The notes: generated by a model not told the origin, from the letters alone. Numbered from the stretch's first letter, positions 7,375 through 15,235 are shown. The stretch is DNA of 32,334 bases from Fibrobacter sp. (GCA_017965445.1 JAGCPZ010000067.1:1-32334), one strand, 5' to 3'. Translations and numbers: made by a program.

Positions 7375-8925
7375 ATGAACACGTCTCGACAAGCAAAAAT
7401 ACGGAGCATTGTTGTTTTAGTTGTCGCAGCTTTGTTGCTGGAGTTGACAACCGCTGTGCAGTATATATCGACACGGCGAGCCATCACTGCGCAAATTAAG
7501 GAAATGGCGCAGCGCGATTTGAGCTCGACTAGCCATACTGCTGAGGTGAAACAGATTGCAGAAAATGCCATTGCCGACGTCTTGTCGGAAGTCGAGCGGC
7601 TTGTCGCTGCGAAACAACGTGATTCCTTGCATAAAAAATTACAGCACTTGGTGGTTATCCATCCTGAAATCGTTGGAATTGATTTTGCATACCGCGTGGG
7701 GGAAGATGGAGTCCACGATGGATACTTTACATTTAGGGAAGACGGAACAAACGAAATCAAGGACACCGTCATAGATTTTGATTATACACAACGCTCTTGG
7801 TACCAAGAAGGGCTTCATGGCAATGGGTTCTGGAGCGAACCCTATATGAGTCACTATTATGAAGCGCTGATGTCCACCTTCTCGCGCCCGGTCCATGATA
7901 GTCGTGGGCTTGTTGTTGCCGTTATCGGGGCGGATGTCCCTATGCGTGAATTGTCTGCAATGGCCGTTCAGCTGTATGATAATCAGCAGCGCTCTCTGTT
8001 GCAGGTTATCCTTTTCCAGTTGCTAGGGCTCTTGGTACTAGGCTTCATCTTGTATCGAAGCATCTACAGTATCCGAAGACTCGACAAAATCGGTGCCGAA
8101 AAAGAAATAATCAATAGGGAATTAGGTATCGCAAACGCTATCCAGACAGCCATGCTCCCGCCGCCGATGCCCGCAAGTGAAAACCTGGATATTGTCGGTA
8201 GCCAAGTTCCCGCAAAACAAGTCGGTGGCGACTTCTACGATTATTTTGTACGGGATGGAAAACTTTTCTTCAATATCGGCGATGTCTGTGGCAAGGGAAT
8301 CCCGGCCGCGCTTGTCATGTCCATGACGCAGGCGGTGTTCCGCACAATTGCTACGCATATTGATGACCCGTCCCAAATAGTAAAGGGCATGAACACGATG
8401 GCCTGCCGCGGAAATTCCACAGGCATGTTTGCGACGCTGTTCGTGGGCGTGCTTGATTTAGTCACCGGGCATTTGTGCTATTGCAATGCGGGGCACGAAA
8501 AACCCATTATCGTTACAGGCCGGACGATGCGCTATCTCGATGTCGTCGCAAATCTCCCCATCGGGATTATGGAAGAAAAGGAGTACAAAACTCAGGAATC
8601 CGAAATTGTGCCTGGCGACATGATTTTGCTCTATACGGACGGCCTTACCGAAGCGATGAACGTGGGCGAGGAACTGTTCGGGCTAAAGCGCGTTGAAAAC
8701 GCCGTCTGTGAGGGATGTGTTGAACGTGCCGAAAGCGGTGAGAAAGCCGGCTGCTGCAAAAATGATGCCGAAGGTAGTGGCGAGAATTCCCGCTGCAAAA
8801 ATGATGCCGAATTTGCGTCTCCGCGGCAGTTGCTGGATACGATGACTCACGAAGTATCTGCTTTTGTAAATGGCGCCGAACAAAGCGACGACCTCACCAT
8901 GCTCGTGATAAAGTATAAAGGCTGA
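7375..8925 (+). CDS. Membrane sensor PP2C-type (SpoIIE/RsbU) serine phosphatase with Cache domain
   Basis: This looks like a signal-transducing Ser/Thr phosphatase that would act on anti-sigma-factor antagonists or similar partners. Order: transmembrane segment (about 9-31), extracytoplasmic Cache-type sensor (about 60-195, with the typical RSWYQEG), second transmembrane segment (about 208-230), short linker, and PP2C domain from about 245. Metal-binding motifs are visible: VGGDFYDYF (283-291), GDVCGKGIP (302-310), YTDG, and a terminal DDLTMLVI. A Cys/Asn-rich insert at about 445-482 contains CKNDAE twice, encoded by two exact 20-bp DNA copies. ATG 7375 is preferred to the upstream TTG because AAGGGGA stands 5 bases before it. 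No partner anti-sigma gene is adjacent. Confidence 0.9.
   Translation: MNTSRQAKIRSIVVLVVAALLLELTTAVQYISTRRAITAQIKEMAQRDLSSTSHTAEVKQIAENAIADVLSEVERLVAAKQRDSLHKKLQHLVVIHPEIVGIDFAYRVGEDGVHDGYFTFREDGTNEIKDTVIDFDYTQRSWYQEGLHGNGFWSEPYMSHYYEALMSTFSRPVHDSRGLVVAVIGADVPMRELSAMAVQLYDNQQRSLLQVILFQLLGLLVLGFILYRSIYSIRRLDKIGAEKEIINRELGIANAIQTAMLPPPMPASENLDIVGSQVPAKQVGGDFYDYFVRDGKLFFNIGDVCGKGIPAALVMSMTQAVFRTIATHIDDPSQIVKGMNTMACRGNSTGMFATLFVGVLDLVTGHLCYCNAGHEKPIIVTGRTMRYLDVVANLPIGIMEEKEYKTQESEIVPGDMILLYTDGLTEAMNVGEELFGLKRVENAVCEGCVERAESGEKAGCCKNDAEGSGENSRCKNDAEFASPRQLLDTMTHEVSAFVNGAEQSDDLTMLVIKYKG
8753..8811 (+). repeat. In-frame 20-bp direct repeat (39-bp period) in the phosphatase gene
   Basis: GCTGCAAAAATGATGCCGAA occurs at 8753-8772 and again, identical, at 8792-8811. 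The 39-bp offset is 13 codons, so the reading frame is kept. It encodes the CKNDAE repeat inside the insert. Confidence 0.9.
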
Positions 8926-8937
8926 AACCTTCAAAAG

Positions 8938-8978
8938 AAAAATTACCTAAAATAGGTTGCCTATTTTAGGTAATTTTT
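8938..8978. terminator. Strong bidirectional terminator, 19-bp perfect stem
   Basis: The left arm 8938-8956 and right arm 8960-8978 are perfect complements (core TTACCTAAAATAGG), with a 3-nt loop TTG. The stem ends in five A/T pairs, giving a T-tract on both strands. It lies between the converging phosphatase gene (stop 8925) and the 37-aa ORF (stop at 9020-9022). Confidence 0.9.
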
Positions 8979-9019
8979 AAAACTCCCCGAGCGTTTGCGC
9001 CGGAGAGAGGTTGTTGCCT

Positions 9020-9133
9020 TTATTTGCCTTTAGGCGGGTTACCGCCACGGCCACTACCAGACTTACCTTCTGTAGTGGAAGGCCATCCTGCGCCATTCGG
9101 ATTGATTGGCGGCTGTCCGTTGTGCTTCGACAT
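9020..9133 (-). CDS. 37-aa Gly/Pro/Asn-rich small protein coupled to the HicA-like gene
   Basis: The ORF starts ATG 9131-9133 and encodes 37 residues beginning MSKHNGQPPINPNGAGWPST and ending in Gly/Lys/Pro-rich sequence (GNPPKGK). The ribosome binding site is nearly perfect (AAAGGAGGT). The TAA of the upstream HicA-like gene overlaps that site, so translation of the two is probably coupled. The protein is hydrophilic with no membrane segment, and I do not recognise a family. It is too short to be a normal HicB antitoxin. Possible roles are a small partner or inhibitor of the HicA-like protein or an unstructured effector; all are inference. The strong translation signals argue that it is real. 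Confidence 0.6.
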   Translation of the reverse strand: MSKHNGQPPINPNGAGWPSTTEGKSGSGRGGNPPKGK

Positions 9134-9148
9134 GTTGTATTACCTCCT

Positions 9149-9430
9149 TTATGCTGCTAAGGGTGAAATTTTTTGTGCAGTGAGACAATTTCGAATCCAG
9201 CCAACTTGAATCAGATACTGACGCAAATAGCGGTAGTAGTCTCGCCGAAAATTATCAAAGGTCCTAGGATCACTTGGGGTGCTTGGAACCACGATTGTTT
9301 TGTTTGCTCCTTTCGCTACATGGCGAATGATGACGTGCTTTCCGTGCCTGACGACTTCCCATTGTCCAGAACGTAGAATGTTCTGAACGAAATCGCGGAT
9401 GTTCTTGTCGCTGGAAATGTACTGTTGCAT
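9149..9430 (-). CDS. HicA-like small protein (possible mRNA interferase)
   Basis: The 93-aa protein has the look of the HicA double-stranded-RNA-binding fold: an N-terminal helix, then WEVVRHGKHVIIRH (His32 at the place of the catalytic histidine in HicA) and TIVVPSTPSD, then an Arg/Tyr-rich helix (FRRDYYRYLRQ). HicA toxins cleave mRNA and are usually paired with HicB. No HicB-like gene is adjacent; the only partner is a 37-aa ORF whose ribosome binding site overlaps this stop codon. The start ATG 9428-9430 has AGGAG upstream. It is divergent from the RavA-like operon, with a double palindrome in between, so the two units may be co-regulated. Toxin activity is an inference; a non-toxic nucleic-acid-binding role is also possible. 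Confidence 0.65.
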   Translation of the reverse strand: MQQYISSDKNIRDFVQNILRSGQWEVVRHGKHVIIRHVAKGANKTIVVPSTPSDPRTFDNFRRDYYRYLRQYLIQVGWIRNCLTAQKISPLAA

Positions 9431-9475
9431 GCAGTCTCCTGAATGAAACGTGATGCCTATAATATACTCTTGATA

Positions 9476-9511
9476 TACGAACTACTTGTTCGTACGAACT
9501 ATATGTTCGTA
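9476..9511. promoter_or_regulatory. Double palindromic operator: two overlapping copies of TACGAAC-N5-GTTCGTA
   Basis: TACGAAC (9476-9482) faces GTTCGTA (9488-9494), and TACGAAC (9493-9499) faces GTTCGTA (9505-9511). Both palindromes are perfect with 5-nt centres, and they are offset by 17 bp. They lie in the 161-bp divergent spacer between the HicA-like gene and the RavA-like operon. This is the layout of a cooperative repressor site. The WYL protein at the end of the operon is the likeliest binder, which is inference. Confidence 0.75.
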
Positions 9512-9559
9512 AAATGTAGATTCAAAGAAATAGTTGGTTTCTTCGTGAAAATTTTTGGC

Positions 9560-9565
9560 TATATT
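9560..9565 (+). promoter_or_regulatory. Putative -10 box TATATT for the RavA-like operon
   Basis: TATATT followed by TAAAA lies 27 bases before ATG 9592 and just downstream of the double palindrome. No good -35 element is evident at standard spacing, which is typical of other promoters guessed in this window. Confidence 0.4.
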
Positions 9566-9591
9566 TAAAACCAAGAAAAAAGGAATCTACT

Positions 9592-11445
9592 ATGGCCGAA
9601 ACCGACATCTTACAAAAACTCAATCAGGCTTTTACTGCCCTCTCTCAAGAACGAAAGAGCATCGTTGTGCCTCTTGCGGAGATGATTCAAAAAGTGGGGC
9701 TAGACAAAAAACAATCCTCAAAATACGAGCAGATTCTCAAATCCTCAGGAAACTTTAAATTGGATTACAAGAAAGAGGGCATTCTTGTGAACCGCAAAAT
9801 TTTTAAACCTATGGAGAAAACCATGACCACCTCCCAAAATACGACAAACAACAATGTGAAACTCCATGACAGAATCAAGGCGTTGCGAGACGCACTTTCT
9901 GATGGTCTTTACGAAAAGGATGAAGCGGTTCGCCTTGCTTTACTTACTGCAATTTCTGGCGAAAGTATCTTTTTCCTTGGTGATCCCGGCTGTGCGAAGA
10001 GTATGATTGCTAGACGAATCGTGCAGGCGTTCAAAGCAGATGGCGACGACAAGGTCAAATACTTTGAAACACTTCTCAATGCGTATACGACACCGGACGA
10101 AGTCTTTGGAAATGTATCTCTTAAGGGATTAAACGGAGAATTACCGGATGGTAATGGTAAAGAAGTATATCGTCGCCTTACAGAAGGAATGCTTCCGGAA
10201 GCAGACATCGCTTTTTTAGATGAAATTTGGAAAGCGAATTCAACTATTTTGAATTCTTTGCTCACAATTGTGAATGAACGCAAATTTCATAATGGAAACG
10301 AAGTCCAGTCTGTTCCGCTGAAAGCCCTCTTTACGGCTTCTAATGAACTTCCTGCCAAGGGCCAGGGCTTGGAAGCATTGTACGATCGTCTGATTCTCAG
10401 ATTGGTTGTATCGTTTATTGATGACGAGGATAACTTCTTTGAAATGGTCAATGCGCCGTCCTCAACCGAATTTAAAGTTCCGGAAGACGTAAAGAAACTT
10501 CAAATTTCCAATGCAGAATTGAAGGAATGGAAAGAGAAAATTGATGAAATATCGCTTTCTGATTCAGCAAAATCCGTTATTTCTGCGATTCGTAAGGAAA
10601 TCGTGTCTCGCAATGAAGCAATGAGCGAAGACGATAAGCAAAATGGGAAACTTTTTGAAGTTGGTGATCGTCGTTGGAAGAAGATCGTTCATATCCTTAA
10701 GACCTCGGCATTCCTTAACGACCGTACTGAAGTTGACTTGATGGATTGTCAGCTTATTGAATATTGTATTTGGAGTACGGAAAAGCAGCAGAAAGTCGCT
10801 CGCGAAATTGTAGAAAAATGCATCCAGCAGAATGGCTTGGATTGTGATACCGCCATAGACGAAATTAAAGAGCAAATTGAAGAATTTGATGCATATATTA
10901 CCGACAATTTCTACATCAACAATCCAGACTACAAAAAATTAGTCACTGAAACCATTGATGGGGAAGAATGCTATGAAATCGATTACAATAATACAAAAAG
11001 GTGTTGGATTAGCGACTCAAAATTATTGAGTAATGATAAAAAAACAAAGATTACATCTGTTAACAGTCTTGATGTAAATGAGGATTCTCATGATATAGAG
11101 TGTACTATTTATGAAAGTGGTAGGTGGGTACATAAAACATTTGGTGGTTATTATTGGAGTTCTGAAAAAATAAAAGATTCAAAAGTATTTGATACTCTCG
11201 ATCTTCTTGAACTTCGTCGAACAAAAGCAGAAAAAGATAAATACGAAGTTATTGCTAATAATATTAAAGAGGAAATAAATAAACTTGAGAATTTTGCAAA
11301 GGAACAATCTGCACCATACAAGGCCAACCTTTTTGCGGACCAGTATTATTGCAATGCCATCATGAACGCTGTAACCGAAGCGAAAAGAGACCTGCAAAAC
11401 GCTCAGGTTGATTTAGAAAAAAAACGTTCCCGTTATCATGATTAA
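9592..11445 (+). CDS. RavA/MoxR-family AAA+ ATPase with extra N-terminal domain
   Basis: The AAA+ core follows the RavA layout: LHDRIKALRDALSDGLYEKD (91-110), Walker A GDPGCAKS (130-137), the insert VSLKGLNGEL, Walker B IAFLDEIW (206-213), sensor-1 TASNE (248-252) and a late Arg region. RavA-type ATPases work as hexamers with VWA partners, and a ViaA-like gene follows. Two features are unusual. Residues 1-77 form an additional small helical domain (PLAEMIQKVGLDKKQSSKYE) that RavA lacks. Residues about 440-560 are an AT-rich, Lys/Asn/Asp-rich region of low similarity to anything I know, followed by a coiled-coil-like C-terminus. ATG 9592 has AAAGGA; an internal ATG at 9823 (Met78) has GGAG at ideal spacing and coincides with the usual RavA start, so a short form is possible. 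Confidence 0.85.
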   Translation: MAETDILQKLNQAFTALSQERKSIVVPLAEMIQKVGLDKKQSSKYEQILKSSGNFKLDYKKEGILVNRKIFKPMEKTMTTSQNTTNNNVKLHDRIKALRDALSDGLYEKDEAVRLALLTAISGESIFFLGDPGCAKSMIARRIVQAFKADGDDKVKYFETLLNAYTTPDEVFGNVSLKGLNGELPDGNGKEVYRRLTEGMLPEADIAFLDEIWKANSTILNSLLTIVNERKFHNGNEVQSVPLKALFTASNELPAKGQGLEALYDRLILRLVVSFIDDEDNFFEMVNAPSSTEFKVPEDVKKLQISNAELKEWKEKIDEISLSDSAKSVISAIRKEIVSRNEAMSEDDKQNGKLFEVGDRRWKKIVHILKTSAFLNDRTEVDLMDCQLIEYCIWSTEKQQKVAREIVEKCIQQNGLDCDTAIDEIKEQIEEFDAYITDNFYINNPDYKKLVTETIDGEECYEIDYNNTKRCWISDSKLLSNDKKTKITSVNSLDVNEDSHDIECTIYESGRWVHKTFGGYYWSSEKIKDSKVFDTLDLLELRRTKAEKDKYEVIANNIKEEINKLENFAKEQSAPYKANLFADQYYCNAIMNAVTEAKRDLQNAQVDLEKKRSRYHD

Positions 11446-11453
11446 GGCAAATT

Positions 11454-11732
11454 ATGCAAACTCCTCAAGAAGCAATAACAGCTTTGCGTCAGAAATTTTC
11501 TGACGGCATGCCAGATGTTCGTTCGCTTTCGGACGAACAAAAGGCTTGGTTGCATATGAAGATACAATCGCTAGCCAATGAAGTTTCTCCATCTCATACA
11601 ATTGCGCAACTTCAAAAAATTGGAAAAAGACTGTCTTATGCAACGGAATGTATCCCGGATGACGAAATGCAGAAAATGGTTGCGTTTGTATTTGATAATA
11701 TGGCTGAAATTGAACATATTGCACGTAAATAA
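11454..11732 (+). CDS. 92-aa protein resembling the N-terminus of the adjacent ViaA-like protein
   Basis: The small protein is mostly helical and hydrophilic. It shares a pattern with the first 110 residues of the next gene: DVRSLSDEQKAWLHMKIQSL here against DVNSIDEESQAWIERSIQII there, with a similar helix before it and after it. This points to a duplicated domain, used once alone and once fused to the VWA protein. The gene lies 8 bp after the ATPase stop and 8 bp before the VWA start, with AAGG upstream, so it belongs to the operon. I do not recognise a named family. A docking or adaptor role between the ATPase and VWA protein is an inference. Confidence 0.75.
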   Translation: MQTPQEAITALRQKFSDGMPDVRSLSDEQKAWLHMKIQSLANEVSPSHTIAQLQKIGKRLSYATECIPDDEMQKMVAFVFDNMAEIEHIARK

Positions 11733-11740
11733 GGTTTGTT

Positions 11741-13813
11741 ATGGGTTACAAAAAAAATGGCACTCGTAAATTTGTGCAGAAAGCTATCAAAGTTATAGAG
11801 AACTTTGTCGCCAAATATCCTAACGGGATTGATGACGTTAATTCAATAGACGAAGAAAGTCAAGCATGGATTGAGCGTTCCATTCAAATAATACGTGAGA
11901 ATGTTAAACACATCTGGTTTCCAAACGGGAAACCCAAATGGTTCGAGTCCTTGCGTGGTTCTAGAAATACAACCTCTCACCAAACGGAATTTGCTGATAA
12001 GAAAACATTTGAACCATTATGCAAGAAATTCTGTTCTAGCGTTAGCGATATCTTAAGAGATGTTTGTGCAATTCTTCCAAAGCAAAAAACAACTTCCAAG
12101 AAAAAACGCAAATTTGAGAGCTTCGCGCCAAGCAACGCATTTGGTTCCGAAGCGGACAGAAAACAGCTTATTGACGCAATGGAGGATATGGCTTCTCCTG
12201 TTGAACCCACTGATATTAAGATTGAATTTCCCCAGAACAATTACGCCAAGCTCGCTGAAGAGACTTTTTCAGACATTCTTGACCACGATGACATTAAGGA
12301 TTACATCCAATCTCATGAAGGAGTCTCTGAAAATATCCAAACGGATATTCTTGAATGGCTGCAGCAAACAAAGGAAACACTTGACAAGGAAGATCCTTTC
12401 CTAGACGAATCTATTTTTATACAACAACAAAAGAAATTATCTGCTATAGATGTTGCTACAGATTTAACGAATGAGAATTCGAAAATCCAATACCACTATA
12501 GACGATTGCCTTCTGTAAGCGAATCAAAACGGGGCTCAATTGCTCCAAGCAACCTTAATTTTAATTTCTATAAGAATCAGTTTGCGGAACAGAAAAAAGA
12601 GCCGAAAAAGGCTGATAAAGATAAAACGTCTGTCCAATGGAAATCCATGGAACAGCTAGAAGTTCTTCGTAGGAATTTCATAGGTGACATGGAAAAAAGC
12701 TTTATTGACCGAAAAAACAAATGGGAACAAGAACGTATTGACGAGCTGCGAAAGGTGTTCCTAGAGGAGCTGTATAAAAAAATACAGAACTTCAAGCGTC
12801 TTGAAAAACTTCTTTCTCCGTTCATTAAGAACTTTGGACGACTTTGGGATTTGTCTGAAGGAATATTTGAAACCAGTGGCTTTGAAATTTTAGAGCAATT
12901 TGCGAAACTCCTTGAGCAAGATCAATCTTTGCAAGAACTTGCGGAAATCTTGGGCAAACAAAATCGTGCGCAATCCATTTTTGAAAAGGAACTTCGCGAA
13001 AAGGTTGTCAAAAAAACGGAATGGCATCCTCAAAACGCCTATCGTGGAGAGATTAAGGGAATTTATTTTTCAAATGACATATCTTCGGTCCTGCCAAGTG
13101 AATTGGCTTTAATGAAAAATCCGGCTACAAAGAAACTTTTCCAGCTACGGTTTGCACAAAAGCAGCTGTTATCTTTTGAATACCAAAGAAATGTCGCAAG
13201 GACAAGAGAAGAATCTACGCAAGAAGAGGTTTCCATCGAAAAGAAGGAACCCAAGGGGCCCATTATCATCTGTGTAGACACAAGTGGTTCTATGCAGGGA
13301 ACACCGGAAAACATTGCAAAGACGATAACATTCGCCCTGGCAAAAATCGCACTCGAAGAAGAACGAAAATGCTACCTGATTTCATTCTCTACAGGAATAG
13401 AAACTCTAGACATGAGCGACTTTAAAAAAGGCGATAGTTTGCAGAAGCTTGTTCGATTTCTACAAATGTCATTTAATGGTGGCACAGACGCGCGCTCGGC
13501 ATTACAACATGCATTACAAATGCTCCAATCTAACGATTATAAGACTGCAGATGTCCTTATGATATCGGACTTTGTAATGGCAAATCTTCCGAGTGATTTA
13601 ATTACTGCCATTGAAGTAGAGAAAGAAAAGAATACCGATTTTTACAGTCTTGTGATTGGAACAAGCGGAAACCAGGGAACGATAGATTGTTTTAACCACA
13701 ACTGGTCTTATAACACAAACGATATTCACGCATCACGACATTTAGTTGAGCAACTGCATTCCATAAAAATGCGCCCCGCAAGCCAAGGAAAATCTGACAA
13801 TGCCAACAAATAA
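11741..13813 (+). CDS. ViaA-like von Willebrand factor A domain protein
   Basis: The 690-aa protein has a helical N-terminal domain (about 1-112) related to the preceding 92-aa protein, a Lys-rich linker, a long helical middle region (about 160-430), a ViaA-like segment with LPSELALM (451-458), and a C-terminal VWA domain. The metal-ion-dependent adhesion site is complete: Asp513-x-Ser515-x-Ser517 (DTSGS), Thr582 (GGTDA) and Asp610 (MISDF). In RavA-ViaA pairs the VWA protein stimulates the ATPase and directs it to targets. AAGG precedes ATG 11741. The 3' end overlaps the WYL gene by 14 nt, which suggests translational coupling. It is much longer than E. coli ViaA (about 480 aa), mainly through the N-terminal domain and linker. 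Confidence 0.85.
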   Translation: MGYKKNGTRKFVQKAIKVIENFVAKYPNGIDDVNSIDEESQAWIERSIQIIRENVKHIWFPNGKPKWFESLRGSRNTTSHQTEFADKKTFEPLCKKFCSSVSDILRDVCAILPKQKTTSKKKRKFESFAPSNAFGSEADRKQLIDAMEDMASPVEPTDIKIEFPQNNYAKLAEETFSDILDHDDIKDYIQSHEGVSENIQTDILEWLQQTKETLDKEDPFLDESIFIQQQKKLSAIDVATDLTNENSKIQYHYRRLPSVSESKRGSIAPSNLNFNFYKNQFAEQKKEPKKADKDKTSVQWKSMEQLEVLRRNFIGDMEKSFIDRKNKWEQERIDELRKVFLEELYKKIQNFKRLEKLLSPFIKNFGRLWDLSEGIFETSGFEILEQFAKLLEQDQSLQELAEILGKQNRAQSIFEKELREKVVKKTEWHPQNAYRGEIKGIYFSNDISSVLPSELALMKNPATKKLFQLRFAQKQLLSFEYQRNVARTREESTQEEVSIEKKEPKGPIIICVDTSGSMQGTPENIAKTITFALAKIALEEERKCYLISFSTGIETLDMSDFKKGDSLQKLVRFLQMSFNGGTDARSALQHALQMLQSNDYKTADVLMISDFVMANLPSDLITAIEVEKEKNTDFYSLVIGTSGNQGTIDCFNHNWSYNTNDIHASRHLVEQLHSIKMRPASQGKSDNANK

Positions 13814-14834
13814 AAACGCCTTCTTGCGAATAAAAATTCTTGACGGACTGCTATCAGAAAGCGTTGTTCGACATTATACGATGTCGCAAATGGTTGAATT
13901 ATGCAATAAAAAGCTTAAGAATTCTGGCAACGAAGTAGTTGGTCGTCGATGTATAGAAAAAGATCTTGAATTCATTCAGGAAGAGTTCGGAATAATAAAA
14001 AGAACTCGTTCTGGGAAAAATACAATTATTCACTATGCAAATAGATCCGACAGCATTTTCAACCAAGGAATATCTACATCGGAACGTAAATTATTGCAAG
14101 CCGTCATACGTACTATAGGTCAAATGGATGGATTAGAAAACTTTAGCTTTTTGGGTCAGTTGGAAGAACCTACTGAAATGCCCAAACAGCCATCCATTGT
14201 CTTTGAAAAAAATGAATTTTTAAGTCGGCGAGACCTATTACCCAAGCTAATAAATTTTATTGAGAACAAAAAAACTATCGAAATGGAATACCATCCTATT
14301 CATAGTAAAAAAAAGAACAAAATCGAGCTATATCCGCAATTGCTAAGACAATATAATGCGCGATGGTTTTTGTTTGGTCTAGCAATGGATAAAAAGAAAA
14401 TTTTGACTTTTTCTTTGGAACAACTAGACGATGTCAAAGAATCTTCAAAAAATTTTGAACCATGTAATATTGACTGGAATGAGTATTTTGACGATATGAT
14501 TGGGGTTTCAAAAAAAGATAACGAAAAACCTCAAGAAATCATTTTCTGGGCATCGAAGAAAGAGTGCGCCTATTTAGATGGGAAACCCATCCACGCTTCT
14601 CAAAAGATGCTAAGAAAAAAGAATGCTGATGAAATACGACAAAAATATCATATTCCTGAGGACGATGGAAATTTTTTCAGCATAAATTGTATTATCAATT
14701 TTGAATTGAAAAGAGAAATGGCTTCGAAGTTTGGCGAAAGACTCGTTCTTGAACCAGAATCATTAAGAAACGAAATTTTTGACGATGTGAAAAAGATGAT
14801 GGATCGATATGGCAAAATAAAAACCTTACACTAA
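13800..14834 (+). CDS. WYL-domain transcriptional regulator
   Basis: The 344-aa protein has an N-terminal winged-helix region (about 5-80: RIKILDGLL, MVELCNKKL, then RRCIEKDLEFIQEEFGI) and a WYL domain at about 155-215. The signature here is YNARWFLFGL, with Trp189-Phe190-Leu191 in place of Trp-Tyr-Leu. A C-terminal extension (about 230-340) resembles the WCX region. WYL regulators such as BrxR and CapW repress defence operons and respond to nucleic-acid or nucleotide signals. The gene overlaps the VWA gene by 14 nt and ends the operon. The double palindrome at 9476-9511 is the best candidate for its binding site. An unusually AT-rich gene. Confidence 0.85.
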   Translation: MPTNKNAFLRIKILDGLLSESVVRHYTMSQMVELCNKKLKNSGNEVVGRRCIEKDLEFIQEEFGIIKRTRSGKNTIIHYANRSDSIFNQGISTSERKLLQAVIRTIGQMDGLENFSFLGQLEEPTEMPKQPSIVFEKNEFLSRRDLLPKLINFIENKKTIEMEYHPIHSKKKNKIELYPQLLRQYNARWFLFGLAMDKKKILTFSLEQLDDVKESSKNFEPCNIDWNEYFDDMIGVSKKDNEKPQEIIFWASKKECAYLDGKPIHASQKMLRKKNADEIRQKYHIPEDDGNFFSINCIINFELKREMASKFGERLVLEPESLRNEIFDDVKKMMDRYGKIKTLH

Positions 14835-14880
14835 AGCTAATATTTCTATCACCTTTCTTTTTTTTTATATATTCCCTATT

Positions 14881-15126
14881 ATGAACACGGAAAAGAAAAT
14901 AGCCCTGGTTATCGACTGCGACAACGCCAAGGTGGATGCTATTTACGGTATCATGAAAAACTCTCCAAGTTTGGAGAGACGAGCATACGTAAGGCATATG
15001 GTAACTGGAAAGCAAGAATTCCAAGGAACAACAGCTTTTCCGTATCAAGAAGAAATAACCTTTTTTATTTCACAGAATCAGCAGGCAATGCCTGCTGAAT
15101 TATATGTTTCTCGTAATCTACCTTAG
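14881..15126 (+). pseudogene. Broken NYN-domain (PIN-like nuclease) gene
   Basis: The first 30 codons read as the start of a NYN/DUF88 protein (KIALVIDCDNAKVDAIYGIM, with the metal-binding Asp residues). After that the frame is lost: the family's next block appears in another frame as TSIRKAYGNWKARI, resembling the usual IRHAYGDWK. The break coincides with a perfect hairpin (CTCTCCAA-gt-TTGGAGAG, 14961-14978). A second perfect hairpin (TCAGCAGGCA-a-TGCCTGCTGA, 15078-15098) lies near the end. Intact NYN proteins are ribonucleases of about 200-260 aa, so most of the gene is missing. TATATTCC lies 5 bases before the ATG as a possible promoter box. Confidence 0.7.
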
Positions 15127-15131
15127 CTTTG

Positions 15132-15233
15132 TTATCTTGCATTTTCAAATTCATTCACCCATTCTTTGACTTTCGCCTGCAAAAGCTTCTTGTCAGGCAG
15201 ATACAGTTCATAAGCGGATGCATAAATGATGGC
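15132..15233 (-). pseudogene. 33-codon C-terminal remnant of an unidentified protein
   Basis: Between an in-frame TGA and a TAA, the minus strand encodes AIIYASAYELYLPDKKLLQA followed by an acidic helix. It has no start codon, so it is a 3' fragment. The ending ('YxLYLPdkkxL') recalls the tail of DUF1016/YhcG-type nucleases; this is tentative. The perfect TTACGAAAT palindrome lies immediately upstream. Confidence 0.4.
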
Positions 15234-15235
15234 TC

